A stretch of 64,000 bases of DNA from Streptomyces sp. CG1 (GTDB lineage Bacteria; Actinomycetota; Actinomycetes; Streptomycetales; Streptomycetaceae), in NCBI RefSeq assembly GCF_041080625.1, contig NZ_CP163518.1, positions 8,239,501 through 8,303,500 on the forward strand, written 5' to 3'. Made by a program: the position numbers and the translations under genes. The notes under the pieces are model-generated. The model searched no databases and was not told the DNA's origin. It saw only the letters and a program-made list of their open reading frames with translations. This document shows, one piece after another, positions 51,213 through 61,190 of the stretch. The number at the start of each line of letters is the position of its first letter. Within the stretch, counting starts at the first letter, position 1.

Positions 51213-51662
51213 CTGCGACTGCGCTTCGCTGCCGATGACCAGGACCGGCGCGCCGTCCACTCCGTATTGGAGGACGCAATGGCCGGGCACTGGAACCACC
51301 GGCGGCGTACCTTCGCCCATTTCGACCGTGACCAGCAACAGCGCGACGGCTACGACGCGGCCCTATGGTGGCTGGCCGAGGTCGATGGGGTCTGTGCGGG
51401 TGCTGTCATCGCTCGCGACCCGTCGGAGCGCGCATGGATCGCTTGGCTCGGAGTTCTCGATGCCTACCGCGGCCGTGGCATCGGCACGCAGTTGTTGAGC
51501 ACCGTCTTCCGGCTCCTCCGGGACCGTGGCCATCACAGCGTGGGCGTCGACGTCGACACCCACAACTCTGTCGGCGCTCTCGGCGTCTATCGGACCGCCG
51601 GGATGAGCGAGCGGGGCACCGCTGACCAGTCGCGCAAGATCTACAGCCAACAGCCTTCCTGA
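51213..51662 (+). pseudogene. GNAT acetyltransferase with a damaged N-terminus
   Basis: The C-terminal part is a clear GNAT: RDPSERAWIAWLGVLDAYRG, then RGRGIGTQLLSTVFRLLRDRG with the acetyl-CoA R/Q-x-x-G-x-G/A site, and GVYRTAGM. The upstream frame (LRFAADDQDRRAVHSVLED) is homologous but no normal start exists after the TGA at 51207-51209. A TTG at 51267 or ATG 51279 would give a shortened protein. Probably a decayed or truncated gene. Confidence 0.6.
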
Positions 51663-51687
51663 GTAATTCAGTTGAGCCTCAGGTCTT

Positions 51688-52379
51688 GTGCATGTCGATC
51701 TTGGCCGACAGGGTGTCTGCGTGCGTGCTGATCTTGTTCCGGATGACCTGTGGGAGCGAGTGGCTCCGCGGCTTCCGCCCGCTCCCGAACGGCGCCGCCG
51801 CTACCCCGGGCGGTTGCGCGTTCCGGACAGGGCGGCCCTCGCAGGCGTCATGTACGTGTTGCGGACCGGTGTCGCGTGGCGCGACGTGCCCGCCGAGACT
51901 GTGGGCTGCTCCGGAGTCACAGCCTGGCGAAGGTTACGAGACTGGACCGAGGCCGGCGTATGGCCCCGCTTGCACGCCGCCCTGCTGACCGAGTTGCGCC
52001 GCGCCGATCTGCTGGACTTGGACGACTGCGCGGTGGACGGGTCGCACGTCCGGGCTCTCAAAGGGGGGATCACGTTGGCCCCTCGCCCGTCGACCGATCC
52101 CGTCCCGGCTCCAAACACCATCTGATCGTCCGCCGCCACGGAACTCCGCTCGTCGTCACGCTCACCGGCGGGAACCGACACGATGTCACCCAGCTCCTGC
52201 CGCTGCTGGACGCGGTCCCATCGATCCGGGGCCTGCGGGGACGCCCCCGTCGCAAGCCCCGACGCTTGTACGCCGACCGGGGCTATGACTTCGACAAGTA
52301 CCGAGCCGACCTCCACCAGGGCCTGCTCGAACTGGCCTGCTGCCTCATCTGACTCCGCCGCCTGCGCACCTCATTCTGA
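51688..52379 (+). mobile_element. Decayed IS5-family transposase
   Basis: The first part (LVPDDLWERVAPRLPPAPER, GVMYVLRTGVAWRDVPAETV, DDCAVDGSHVRALKGG) reads in one frame to about 52066. At AAAGGGGGG the frame shifts and continues SRPGSKHHLIVRRHGTPLVV, TLTGGNRHDVTQLLPLLDAV and YADRGYDFDKYR. Then about 50 residues, including the DDE glutamate region, are missing, joining directly to ADLHQGLLELACCLI. A TGA replaces the next codon, after which LRRLRTSF and a second stop at 52377-52379 restore the normal end. The element is non-autonomous or dead. Confidence 0.8.
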
Positions 52380-52480
52380 AACGATCAATTACAGCTGCCG
52401 TGTCTGAGTACGTTTAAGTACAGCTTTAGTTGGCGTTGCTAACTTGTTTCAAGTCGATATGAGCCAACGGAGGAAGAGCG

Positions 52481-53233
52481 ATGGATGAGCGACGCCGACT
52501 TTCGTCGGCGGTCGGCGCTGATGCCGCTGGGGCCGTATGCCTTGCGGAGGCGGGAATGGACGTGGCGATGCTCGTCCCGGTCGGCTCGTCCTGCACAGCG
52601 GCAGCGATCGCGGAGTCGGGCCGACGGTCCGTGACCGTCTTCGCGGACCTCGACGATCTCGCTTCCGTCGAATCCGCGCTGGCCCGAGTGCGCGCTTCAC
52701 TCGGCACCCCTTCCGTGCTGCTGAGCATCATTGGTTCCGGCTCGTACCGCGGCCCGGGAGGACTTCTCGACCAGGACTGGAAAGAGATCGTCGAGCGTCC
52801 GCTCCGCAGGGCCTTCCTGGCCGGCCGGGCATCCATCGATTCCCTGATCAAGAATGGCTGGGGCCGGGTCATCACCGTCCTCGACGTTGACCGTTCCAGT
52901 CAGGCACAGCCGCACGAGGACGCAGTACTGCGGGCTGGCTTGGAGGGGCTCGTCCGCACGCTCGCCCTGGAGCTGAGCCCGTTTGGCATCACTTCGAACC
53001 TCATCACGTCTGACCCCTCCGGTTCGGATCGGGAGTGGGCGGGGGCGCGCTACGGATCGCAGGTCGCGGACCTGGTGGGCTTCCTCGTCAGCGATGAGGC
53101 CTCAGCCGTATCCGGCCGGAGCATCCCGCTGAACGACGACGGTTTGCAGGCCGAGGCGTCGGATGGTCCCTCGTCGAGGCGGCGGTGCGGCGGCGACCTG
53201 AACAAGCAAGTGGCGGTCGTGATGACAATTTAG
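52481..53233 (+). CDS. SDR-like protein lacking catalytic motifs
   Basis: The 250-residue protein aligns with short-chain dehydrogenases in the second half (LRAGLEGLVRTLALELSPFGIT, SNLITSDP, VADLVGFLVSDEASAVSGRS). The usual TGxxxGIG is absent at the start (RLSSAVGADAAGAVCLAEAG), and the YxxxK motif is replaced (EDAVLRAGLE, Tyr to Asp and Lys to Arg). It is probably not an oxidoreductase; it may be a structural partner or an altered enzyme. ATG 52481 with ggaggaaga upstream. It opens the NRPS region. Confidence 0.65.
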   Translation: MDERRRLSSAVGADAAGAVCLAEAGMDVAMLVPVGSSCTAAAIAESGRRSVTVFADLDDLASVESALARVRASLGTPSVLLSIIGSGSYRGPGGLLDQDWKEIVERPLRRAFLAGRASIDSLIKNGWGRVITVLDVDRSSQAQPHEDAVLRAGLEGLVRTLALELSPFGITSNLITSDPSGSDREWAGARYGSQVADLVGFLVSDEASAVSGRSIPLNDDGLQAEASDGPSSRRRCGGDLNKQVAVVMTI

Positions 53234-53464
53234 GTCAACTGTTGAGGTGTTCAGCCGCCGGTGGGCAGCGTTCATTGCCGTCCGATGAAGAGGTTACGCA
53301 GGGCGGTGAGCGGGTCGATCAGTCAGCACATCGGCGCCGTTCTCTCGCCGCACCACATCGGTCGATATCGAGCTACGGATTAGTTCGCCGCTGATCGGCA
53401 TGGCCAAACCAGACCGGGTACGACTGCGCGCCGAAACTCGTGCGCGCTCGGAGGGCGTATTGGT

Positions 53465-55684
53465 ATGACGGATCAACACGAGGATCTCAGTATCGCGAAC
53501 CTTTCGCAGGAGCTGACCGCCGCCTTGTCAGCCCGGGCGAAAGAGCTCGACGAGACACTCGAATCGGTTGTGCACGAAGCCTGGGAATTGGCGCTGAGCC
53601 GGCTGCCGTCGCACCTCGGCGCCGGAGACATCGGCTGCACCCTGGATTTCTCCATGTGTCCGCCTGGCGACCGGATCCGGTTGAGCGTGGAGTACCGGCC
53701 CGACGAATTCGCCCGCGAGGACGCTGACCGGCTGCTGGCCTTGCTGGTCCGGATACTTGAAGCGGTGGAGAGGAACCCGGGCCAACCCGTCAAGAGCGTA
53801 CAGCTGCTCGACGCCGCCGAGCTGCGCCGGATCCTGACCGAGTGGAGCGGTTCCGGCGACCGTCGGCCTCCCCTTACCTTGAGCCGGCTGCTGGAGCAGC
53901 CGGTGAAACGGAGTCCGGACCGCATCGCACTGGTCCAGGGGAGCGAGGCGATCTCCTACCGCGAGCTGCATAGCCGCGCGAACCGGCTCGCTCGTCTGCT
54001 CATGGACAGCGGGGTAGGACCGGGGCAGCTGGTGGCGTTGGCCCTGCCACGATCCATCACCTTGATCACGGCCGTCTTCGCTGTGGCCAAGACGGGAGCC
54101 GCATTCCTGCCGCTGGACCACAGCTACCCGCTCGATCGCCTGTCCTTCATGCTCGACGACGCCGCACCGGCGCTGCTTTGCACCACTGAGGAGGCCGCCG
54201 AAGGTCTGCCGGCGCGATCGTGGCCGCCGCAACTGGTGCTGGACGACGCCGAGTTCGCCGCCATCATCCGGGACCTGTCGGACGCGAATCCGGATCCGTC
54301 CGGAGCCTGGGCCGGCCACGCGGCGACCGAACTGGCTTACGTCATCTACACCTCGGGCACCACGGGCCAGCCGAAAGGCGTGGCCGTCACGCATTCCGGA
54401 CTACTGGATCTGGCGTCGGCCGCGGCCGACTGGATGGCGCTCGGCGCTGGCGACCGGATACTGCAGTTTTCCTCGCCGAGTTTTGACGCGTTCGTCTTCG
54501 AGTTGCTTGCGGCCTTCGCCGCCGGAGCCACCCTCGTCATCCCGCCATCCGGGTCGGTCCTGGCTGGGGAGGCGCTGGTCGAGATGCTCGCCGAGAGCCG
54601 GGTCAGCCACGCGGTGCTCCCGCCTGTGGCCGCCGCAAGCATAGTCCCCGAGGCAGTGCCCGAACTGCGCACTCTTCTGGTGGCTGGTGAGGCGTGCTCC
54701 GGCGATCTCGTCGCCCGGTGGGCTTCGCAGTGCCGAATGATCAACGCTTATGGCCCGACAGAGGCGACGGTGTGCGTCACCATGAGCGAGCCCCTGTCCG
54801 GCTCGGCGACCCCGCCGATCGGCAGGCCTGTCGCGGGTGCCCGCGTGTACGTGCTGGACCGGCACCTCCAGCCGCTGCCTGTGGGAATGCCGGGAGATCT
54901 CTACGTTGCCGGCGGCGGCCTCGCCCGCGGCTATCTGGGCCGCCCGGCACTCTCCGCCGAACGCTTCGTCGCCGATCCGTTCACGGGCAACGGTGACCGC
55001 ATGTACCGGACCGGCGACCTGGCCTCTTGGCGAAGTGACGGGAGCCTCTCCTTCCACGGCCGGGTCGACGATCAAGTCAAGCTGCGGGGGTTCAGGATCG
55101 AACTCGGCGAAGTGGAGGCGGTGCTGGCCGACCACCCACTCGTCGCACAGGCGGTAGCCGCAGTTCAGGAGGACGAACGAGGAACCAGGCAGCTGACCGC
55201 CTACGTGATTCCCGCTGGCTCGGAGCAACCGTCATCGGGCGAGCTGCGTGAACACGCCAGTCGCTCCCTCCCTCACTTCATGGTGCCCGCCGCCTACGGC
55301 ATCATCAACGCCCTTCCCACGACACCAAGCGGCAAGCTTGATCGGCGCGCGCTCCCGGTGCCGGTCCCGGCTCAAGCCGCGACCGTGCGTCCTGCCCGCA
55401 CCCCCGCCGAGCTCGCATTGTGCGAGATCTTCGGCCAGGTACTCGAGCGCGCCGACGTGGGTGTGACGGGCAACTTCTTCGAGCTGGGCGGCGACAGCCT
55501 GCTTGCCGTCTCGGTGATCCAGCGGGCACGCCGGGCGGGCTTCGCGCTCTCGCCCATGGAGATCGTCAACAATCCGACCGTCGAGGCGCTGGCCGCGGTC
55601 GCGGAACCGGTCGGCCTGTCACGTGGACGAGGAGCCGGATCAGCGAGGCCGGCCGACACCGACAGGAGAGGCAGCGCACGATGA
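53465..55684 (+). CDS. NRPS protein: partial condensation tail, adenylation domain, carrier protein
   Basis: Residues 1-115 resemble the end of a condensation domain (LDFSMCPPGDRIRLSVEYRP). The adenylation domain shows A3 YTSGTTGQPKGV (from residue 295), A5 NAYGPTEATVC, A7 YRTGD, A8 GRVDDQVKLRGFRIELGEVE and A10 TPSGKLDRRALP. The carrier protein has GNFFELGGDSLLAV with the phosphopantetheine Ser678. Read by eye, the ten-residue specificity code is D-A-F-V-L-A-A-V-C-K, suggesting a hydrophobic or aromatic amino acid. It activates and holds one amino acid for hydroxylation. GTA TTG GT is followed by ATG 53465; RBS ggaggg lies about 7 bp upstream. It overlaps the P450 start. Confidence 0.88.
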   Translation: MTDQHEDLSIANLSQELTAALSARAKELDETLESVVHEAWELALSRLPSHLGAGDIGCTLDFSMCPPGDRIRLSVEYRPDEFAREDADRLLALLVRILEAVERNPGQPVKSVQLLDAAELRRILTEWSGSGDRRPPLTLSRLLEQPVKRSPDRIALVQGSEAISYRELHSRANRLARLLMDSGVGPGQLVALALPRSITLITAVFAVAKTGAAFLPLDHSYPLDRLSFMLDDAAPALLCTTEEAAEGLPARSWPPQLVLDDAEFAAIIRDLSDANPDPSGAWAGHAATELAYVIYTSGTTGQPKGVAVTHSGLLDLASAAADWMALGAGDRILQFSSPSFDAFVFELLAAFAAGATLVIPPSGSVLAGEALVEMLAESRVSHAVLPPVAAASIVPEAVPELRTLLVAGEACSGDLVARWASQCRMINAYGPTEATVCVTMSEPLSGSATPPIGRPVAGARVYVLDRHLQPLPVGMPGDLYVAGGGLARGYLGRPALSAERFVADPFTGNGDRMYRTGDLASWRSDGSLSFHGRVDDQVKLRGFRIELGEVEAVLADHPLVAQAVAAVQEDERGTRQLTAYVIPAGSEQPSSGELREHASRSLPHFMVPAAYGIINALPTTPSGKLDRRALPVPVPAQAATVRPARTPAELALCEIFGQVLERADVGVTGNFFELGGDSLLAVSVIQRARRAGFALSPMEIVNNPTVEALAAVAEPVGLSRGRGAGSARPADTDRRGSAR

Positions 55685-56913
55685 CCGCGCGACCCATGGT
55701 GCCGCCCGAAGAGATCGATGACATCGATCTCGCCGACCCCCGCCTGCACGCGGAGCGCGACCTGAGCGAGGTATGGCGCCATCTGCGCGCCACGAGGCCC
55801 GTCCATTGGCAGTCGGCGCGCGAGGGCAGGCCCGGATTCTGGGTGATCACCCGGCATGCCGACGCGACCGCCGTCTATCGGGACAAGGGTCACTTCACGA
55901 CGGAGCGCGGCAACGATCTAGCCATGCTGCTCAACGGCGGCGACCCGGCCGGCGGGACGATGATGGCCGTCACCGACGGGCTGCGGCACAACTTGCTCCG
56001 CAGCATCATGATGAAGGCGCTCTCCCCGCGGCGGTTGGAGGAGATGCGGCAGGAACTGCGCCGCAGGGTAGACGCGTTGCTGGCGAACGCGATGGACGAC
56101 GCGAACTGCGACTTCGTCCGCGACGTGGGGGGCGATGTCCCTCTTGGGATGATCTGCGACCTTCTCGCCGTACCGGAGTCCGACCGCAAGTACCTCCTGG
56201 ATCTCACTGCTCGATCCTGGAGTAAGCACGCCTCCGACACGCCCCCGGAGGACGGCAGGACCGCGCAGGGCGAGATTCTGCTCTACTTCGCGGACCTTGC
56301 CGACGAGCGGCGCGGTGGTGACGGCGAGGACGTGGTGAGCCTGCTGGCGAACAGCCGTGTCGACGGCAAGTACCTCAGCAACGCCGACGTCATGGCCAAC
56401 TGCTACGGCATGATGATCGGCGGCGACGAGGCTCCGCATCACGCGATCAGCATGGGGCTGCTGGCCCTGCTGGAACATCCGGACGCCTGGTCCCTGCTCA
56501 AGAGCGGCGGCGCGCAGGTGGAGACCGCGGCGGAGGAAGTACTGCGCTGGACGGTGCCCGCCCTGCACGCCGGTCGCACCGCGACGGGCGACGTCACCGT
56601 GGGCGGCCAGCTGATCAGGGGCGGGGATGTCGTCAGCGTGTGGATCTCCTCAGCCAACCGGGATGCCGAGGTCTTCGAGGACCCGGACCGGTTCGATCTC
56701 AACCGATCGCCGAACGAGCACCTGTCCTTCGGCTTCGGCAAGCACTTCTGCATAGGGCACTATCTCGGACGCATTGAGGTCCAGGCGGTCCTGGACGGCC
56801 TGCGCCGGATGGTCGGCAGCATCGAGCAGGTCGGGAAGGAGCGCTGGATCTACTCGGACATCCTGCACGGCTTGAGTTCGCTGCCAGTGGTTCTTCACGG
56901 CTCGGCGGCTTGA
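55681..56913 (+). CDS. Cytochrome P450, probably acting on a carrier-bound amino acid
   Basis: The 410-residue protein has EVLRW (ExxR), the heme loop FGFGKHFCIGHYLGR with Cys357, and the I-helix MMIGGDEAPHHAIS. The GG-D-E form with Ala in place of the usual Thr is seen in P450s that work on carrier-bound amino acids. It overlaps the NRPS stop (ATGA), supporting action on the A-T-bound substrate, for example beta-hydroxylation or ring oxidation. Confidence 0.85.
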   Translation: MTARPMVPPEEIDDIDLADPRLHAERDLSEVWRHLRATRPVHWQSAREGRPGFWVITRHADATAVYRDKGHFTTERGNDLAMLLNGGDPAGGTMMAVTDGLRHNLLRSIMMKALSPRRLEEMRQELRRRVDALLANAMDDANCDFVRDVGGDVPLGMICDLLAVPESDRKYLLDLTARSWSKHASDTPPEDGRTAQGEILLYFADLADERRGGDGEDVVSLLANSRVDGKYLSNADVMANCYGMMIGGDEAPHHAISMGLLALLEHPDAWSLLKSGGAQVETAAEEVLRWTVPALHAGRTATGDVTVGGQLIRGGDVVSVWISSANRDAEVFEDPDRFDLNRSPNEHLSFGFGKHFCIGHYLGRIEVQAVLDGLRRMVGSIEQVGKERWIYSDILHGLSSLPVVLHGSAA

Positions 56914-57202
56914 GGCGAAAGGATTCCCAATGGAGTTGTCAGCCCGGGTTGGTGGCTCGCTGGGAGCGTGTCAGCCCAGCGTGACGGGAGGCTCCGGCGC
57001 TGTGAGTTCGAAGGTGCGGCCGTCGCGTATGAGGGCCCAGCGGGCGGCGACCATGGCGGACATGTAGAAGACCCGATGCCGAGCGGCCAATCCTTTCAAG
57101 CCACCACTGGGCTGGAACCATCGAGCCACACCCAGCATCCCCGGGTCTTCTGATCCTGCGAGTGACCGAAACCAACCCACCTACAACGTAAGGAACTCAC
57201 AC

Positions 57203-57418
57203 ATGTCGAATCCGTTCGAGGACCCCGAGGGCGAGTACCTGGTCCTGGTGAACGAGGAGAACCAGCACTCGCTGTGGCCGGTGTTCGCGGCCGTGCCGGA
57301 GGGCTGGAAGCGGGTGTTCGGCGCGGCCGAGCGCCAAGAGTGCCTGGACTACGTCGAGAGGTCGTGGACAGACATGCGGCCCACAAGCCTGATCGCGGCC
57401 ATGGACGGCGTCGCTTAG
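57203..57418 (+). CDS. MbtH-like protein
   Basis: The 71-residue protein has the family marks MSNPFEDPEGEYLVLVNEE, HSLWPVFAAVPEGW and SWTDMRPTSL. MbtH proteins bind adenylation domains and help them fold and work; the partner is presumably the A-T protein. ATG 57203 with gtaaggaac upstream. Confidence 0.93.
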   Translation: MSNPFEDPEGEYLVLVNEENQHSLWPVFAAVPEGWKRVFGAAERQECLDYVERSWTDMRPTSLIAAMDGVA

Positions 57419-57498
57419 CCACACCGCCGACTCAGCTCGGCAACCTGATGGGTGCCGCCGGCTTGGCGGGCTCCCGCCATTCCGGACAGAGGAGACAG

Positions 57499-59088
57499 AT
57501 GGCCGACAACACCGAGACCCGGTATCTCAGGTCCAACGTGATCGTGGAGCCGCTGGTCGACCGGTTCTACGCGTGGCTGCACACTGTGGCGCCAGTGCAG
57601 GCCTCGATGAACCTGGCGAACGTGCAGCTGCCGATGTTGGAGTCGTATCTGCAGTCCCCACAGGTTCACGTCTCGGCGAGCACCAACCCGAAGTTTCGTG
57701 GCGGCTACTACGTCGGCGTTCCGCAGTCGCGCGCGGCGGAGATCGCCGCATTGGTTGCGTCCATCCAGAGGGATCGGGCTCCGATGCTGGAGTTCGCCGC
57801 GGCAGTCGCCGAGGCCGAGAACCTGATCCGTCAGAACGCGACCGGATCTGATCTCTCCCCCCTGTACCCGAGGCTCCCCTCGGCCATCAGGGGACTCGTG
57901 GAGATCTGCTACGACACCAGCAACCAGCCTTCGCTTCACTTCCTCGAGCCGCTGGTGTACCAGAGCGCCGCCTATATCGAGCAGCGGCAGTCGGTCCAGC
58001 TCTCCCTGGACGAAGGTGAGGAGCGGCCGTTCATCCTGAGCACTCCGCGCCTGCCGTCAGCCACCACGCTCGACCTGGCACTGCCGTTCCGCCATCCGGC
58101 CCTTACGGAACTGGTCGGCGCACGGATCAGGCCGACGACGGCAGCCCGGCTGCGTGACGCGCTCGACCTCGACGACGGGCAGGCAAGCGTCCTCGACCAG
58201 CTGCTGGACGCGAGCCCGAGCCTCTCGGCGGACCGGCACATCGACGGAGGCGGCCGGATCCGCTATTTCGGCCACGCTTGCCTTGTGTTCCAGACGGCCG
58301 AGGCCGCGATCGTCACCGACCCGTTCATCAGCACTGACAACCGGTTCGGCGACCGCTTCACCCTCGACGACCTCCCGGACCACATCGACCTGGTCCTGAT
58401 CACCCACGGCCATCAGGATCACATCGTCCTGGAGACCCTGCTCCAATTGCGCGGCCGAGTGGGGGCGGTGGTGATTCCGCGCTCGTCCCGGGGAAACCTT
58501 CCTGACCCGTCGATGGCGCAGTATCTCAGGCACCTCGGCTTCCCGGTGACTGAGGTCGACGATTTCGACGAGGTCGCCTTCCCCGGCGGGAAGGTCACTG
58601 CGACACCGTTCCTGGGCGAGCACGCCGACCTCGACATCCGCGGCAAGTCAACGTTCTGGGTGGAACTGGCCGGCAAGTCGGTCTTCGTGGGTGCCGACTC
58701 CTCGGGCATCGATCCGGACCTGTACCGCTACATCCGCGGGCATCTGGGTTCCGCGGACATGGCGTTCCTCGGCTTGGAGTGCGACGGGGCTCCGCTCACC
58801 TGGCTCTACAAGGGTCTGCTGACCAAGCCGGTGACCAAGAAGATGAGCGATTCGCGCAAACTGTCGGGGTCGAACGCGGCACAGGCCGGCGCCATCATCA
58901 GCGAACTGGGGGCGGGCGAGGCCTATGTTTACGCGATGGGCGAGGAGAGCTGGCAGGGGCACATCATGGCTACCTCGTATGCGGACGACAGCTACCAACT
59001 CCAACAGATCGACGAGTTCCTCCTCTGGTGCAAGGACCGCGGGATCGCCGCCGAGCACCTGTTCAACAAGCGCGAGTGGCGTTGGTGA
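57499..59088 (+). CDS. CmlA-like diiron beta-hydroxylase (metallo-beta-lactamase fold)
   Basis: The 529-residue protein has a helical N-terminal domain of about 240 residues and a metallo-beta-lactamase-like domain with LVLITHGHQDHIV (about residues 300-309), TPFLGEHADLDI (Glu near 374) and VFVGADSSG (Asp near 400). Spacing and length match CmlA, the diiron enzyme that hydroxylates carrier-bound aminophenylalanine in chloramphenicol biosynthesis. It should hydroxylate the amino acid held by the A-T protein. ATG 57499 with gaggagac upstream. Having both this enzyme and P450s is noteworthy. Confidence 0.83.
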   Translation: MADNTETRYLRSNVIVEPLVDRFYAWLHTVAPVQASMNLANVQLPMLESYLQSPQVHVSASTNPKFRGGYYVGVPQSRAAEIAALVASIQRDRAPMLEFAAAVAEAENLIRQNATGSDLSPLYPRLPSAIRGLVEICYDTSNQPSLHFLEPLVYQSAAYIEQRQSVQLSLDEGEERPFILSTPRLPSATTLDLALPFRHPALTELVGARIRPTTAARLRDALDLDDGQASVLDQLLDASPSLSADRHIDGGGRIRYFGHACLVFQTAEAAIVTDPFISTDNRFGDRFTLDDLPDHIDLVLITHGHQDHIVLETLLQLRGRVGAVVIPRSSRGNLPDPSMAQYLRHLGFPVTEVDDFDEVAFPGGKVTATPFLGEHADLDIRGKSTFWVELAGKSVFVGADSSGIDPDLYRYIRGHLGSADMAFLGLECDGAPLTWLYKGLLTKPVTKKMSDSRKLSGSNAAQAGAIISELGAGEAYVYAMGEESWQGHIMATSYADDSYQLQQIDEFLLWCKDRGIAAEHLFNKREWRW

Positions 59089-59403
59089 CGCGCGGAGACG
59101 CCTCATGGCCCGCAGCGAGCACGTGAAAGTCGACGGAGTCAGGCAAGACGGCGGAGAGACGAGACCAGGACACGGCTCTGGTCCGAGTGCGCCGGACGGA
59201 GCATCCCGTACTCACTCCGGTGAGCCTCGGCTTCTGCGGTGGTGGCACCGGTTCGATGACCGCGAGCCCGCGCAGGCCCATCGCAACCCGGGTTACGCGG
59301 CCCGTCCGAACGGTGGCGAGCCAGCGGCACGGCCCGGTTCGCTCCAGGGCCGTACCTCCGGTCATCCGGACCGTCACCCCTGCTGAACAGCCACGCTTCA
59401 AGC
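59089..59403. other. Intergenic region before the FAAL gene
   Basis: 315 bp with no convincing gene. It should contain the promoter of the acyl-AMP ligase gene; no clear -35/-10 pair is visible. Confidence 0.4.
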
Positions 59404-61190
59404 GTGTCCACCACCGACGATGGGATGGCAGTGAGAATTGGATCCGTGTCCGAACGAAGCCCTCTGACGCTTCCCGCTCTTCTGGCCCACCGCGCGAAAA
59501 CAGCGTCCGACCAGGTCGCGTACGTTCACCTCATCAATGGCGAGGAGCCCGGCGAGCAGACCACCTACGGGGAACTGCACGCCGCAGTGCAGGGCAGGGC
59601 GCAGGCGCTGGCCGGACGGCCCGGCGCAGCCCGCAGCGCGGTGCTGATGTATCCCACCGGCCTGGAGTTCATCCGCAGCTTCCTGGCCTGCGCCGCGGCC
59701 GGGATAGCTGGAGCGCCTGTGCAGGTTCCGATGCGACGACTGGCAGTACAGCAGTTGCGTGCAATTGCCGACGACGCCAGCACCACCATGGTGCTCACCA
59801 CTCGGTTGGTCCGCGACCAGGTGTACTCAGACTTCGGCGAACTGCCCGAACTGGCCGGCCTTGATCTGATCGCGACCGATGATCTGGCTCCGCCTGCGAG
59901 GCTCGTGCGGCTGCCCGAGGTGGGGCTGTCCGACGTGGCGTTGCTCCAGTACACCTCTGGTGCCACCGGGTCGCCCAAGGGCGTCATGGTCACGCATGCC
60001 AACTACTGGGCCAACACCGCGGAGACCGACGCGCTGTGGCCGTTCGGGGACGATGGCACTGTGGTGACCTGGCTTCCCCTGTTCCACGACATGGGAGTGA
60101 TGCTCGGTGTGGTGGTGCCGCTGTGGGCGGGGTGCCCTGCCTACCTGATGGAGCCGGAGGCTTTCATCCGGCGTCCCGCCCGCTGGCTGGAGGCGCTGTC
60201 CCGATTTGGTGGCACCCATTCGTCCGCGCCGAACTTCGCCTACGACCTCTGCTTGCGCGACGGTCCCCGGGAGCCGATCGATCTTTCGCGCTGGCGCGCG
60301 GCGATCAGTGGGGCGGAGCCGGTGCGTCCGCACACGGTGCACGAATTCATCGGGAAGTTCGCCCCCTACGGCCTGGACCCGCGTGCCGTCTCCCCGGCCT
60401 ACGGGCTGGCCGAGAACACCCTGAAGGCATGCGGCAGCCGAGCGGACACAGAGCCTGCCCAGCTCTGGCTGGACGCCGACGAGCTTGGACAGGGACGTGT
60501 GGTCCTCCTTCCGGGCGATCCCGCTGGGGGCAGCGAGCTGACCAGCGCCGGAGTCCCGGTGATGAGCTGCGGGGTCCCCGTCGGCGGGACCCGGATCCGG
60601 ATCGTGGACCCGCACACGTTGCGAGCCGTCGGTCCGGACCGGCTCGGCGAGATCTGGGTGTCCGGTCCGTGTGTGGCTGCTGGGTACATAGGCCGTGGAG
60701 AGGAGAGCGAGCGGAGCTTCCGGGCACGTATCCGGGATGAGGAGGAGGCTGGCCCGTTCCTCCGCACCGGTGACACCGGATTCGTACGGGACGGTGAGGT
60801 GTATGTCACCGGCCGAATGAAGGACATGATCATTATCAAGGGCCGCGACCGCTATCCGCAGGATCTGGAGTATTCGGTGGAACAGAGCCATCCACTCCTG
60901 CATCCAACCTCGGCCGCTGCATTCGTAGTGGACACCGGTGAGCAGGAGTCCCTGGTCCTAGTGGTGGAGGTCGACGGCAAGGCGCTGCGGTCCGCGGGAA
61001 TCGACGGGCTGACGGAGGCCGTTCGGGGGCGGTCGCGCGCGACCACCGGCTCGAAGCTGCGGACGTGGTGCTCATACGTCGCGGTGCGCTGCCGAGGACC
61101 ACCAGCGGCAAGATACGTCGCAATACCTGCCGTGAGCTGTACGAGTCGGGGACGCTGCCCAGACTGGACAGGGCCTTGGAGCGCGCGTGA
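59404..61190 (+). pseudogene. Fatty-acyl-AMP ligase with a frame break near its 3' end
   Basis: About 590 residues of a FAAL-type adenylating enzyme: LLQYTSGATGSPKGVMVTHANY, TWLPLFHDMGVMLGVVVPLW, SPAYGLAENTLKACG, GEIWVSGPCVAAGYIG, FLRTGDTGFV, GRMKDMIIIKGRDRYPQDLE. At the G-run near 61026 one G is missing. The end (ADVVLIRRGALPRTTSGKIR, stop 61188-61190) with the adenylation Lys lies in the next frame. As written the protein loses this lysine. FAALs activate fatty or aryl acids for loading on a carrier. GTG 59404 or ATG 59425 are possible starts. A sequencing error is possible. Confidence 0.75.

Noticed and set aside
56971..57180. Short minus-strand frame between the P450 and MbtH genes
   Set aside because: It has some protein-like look but no RBS or recognised family, and it lies where the MbtH promoter or leader is expected.
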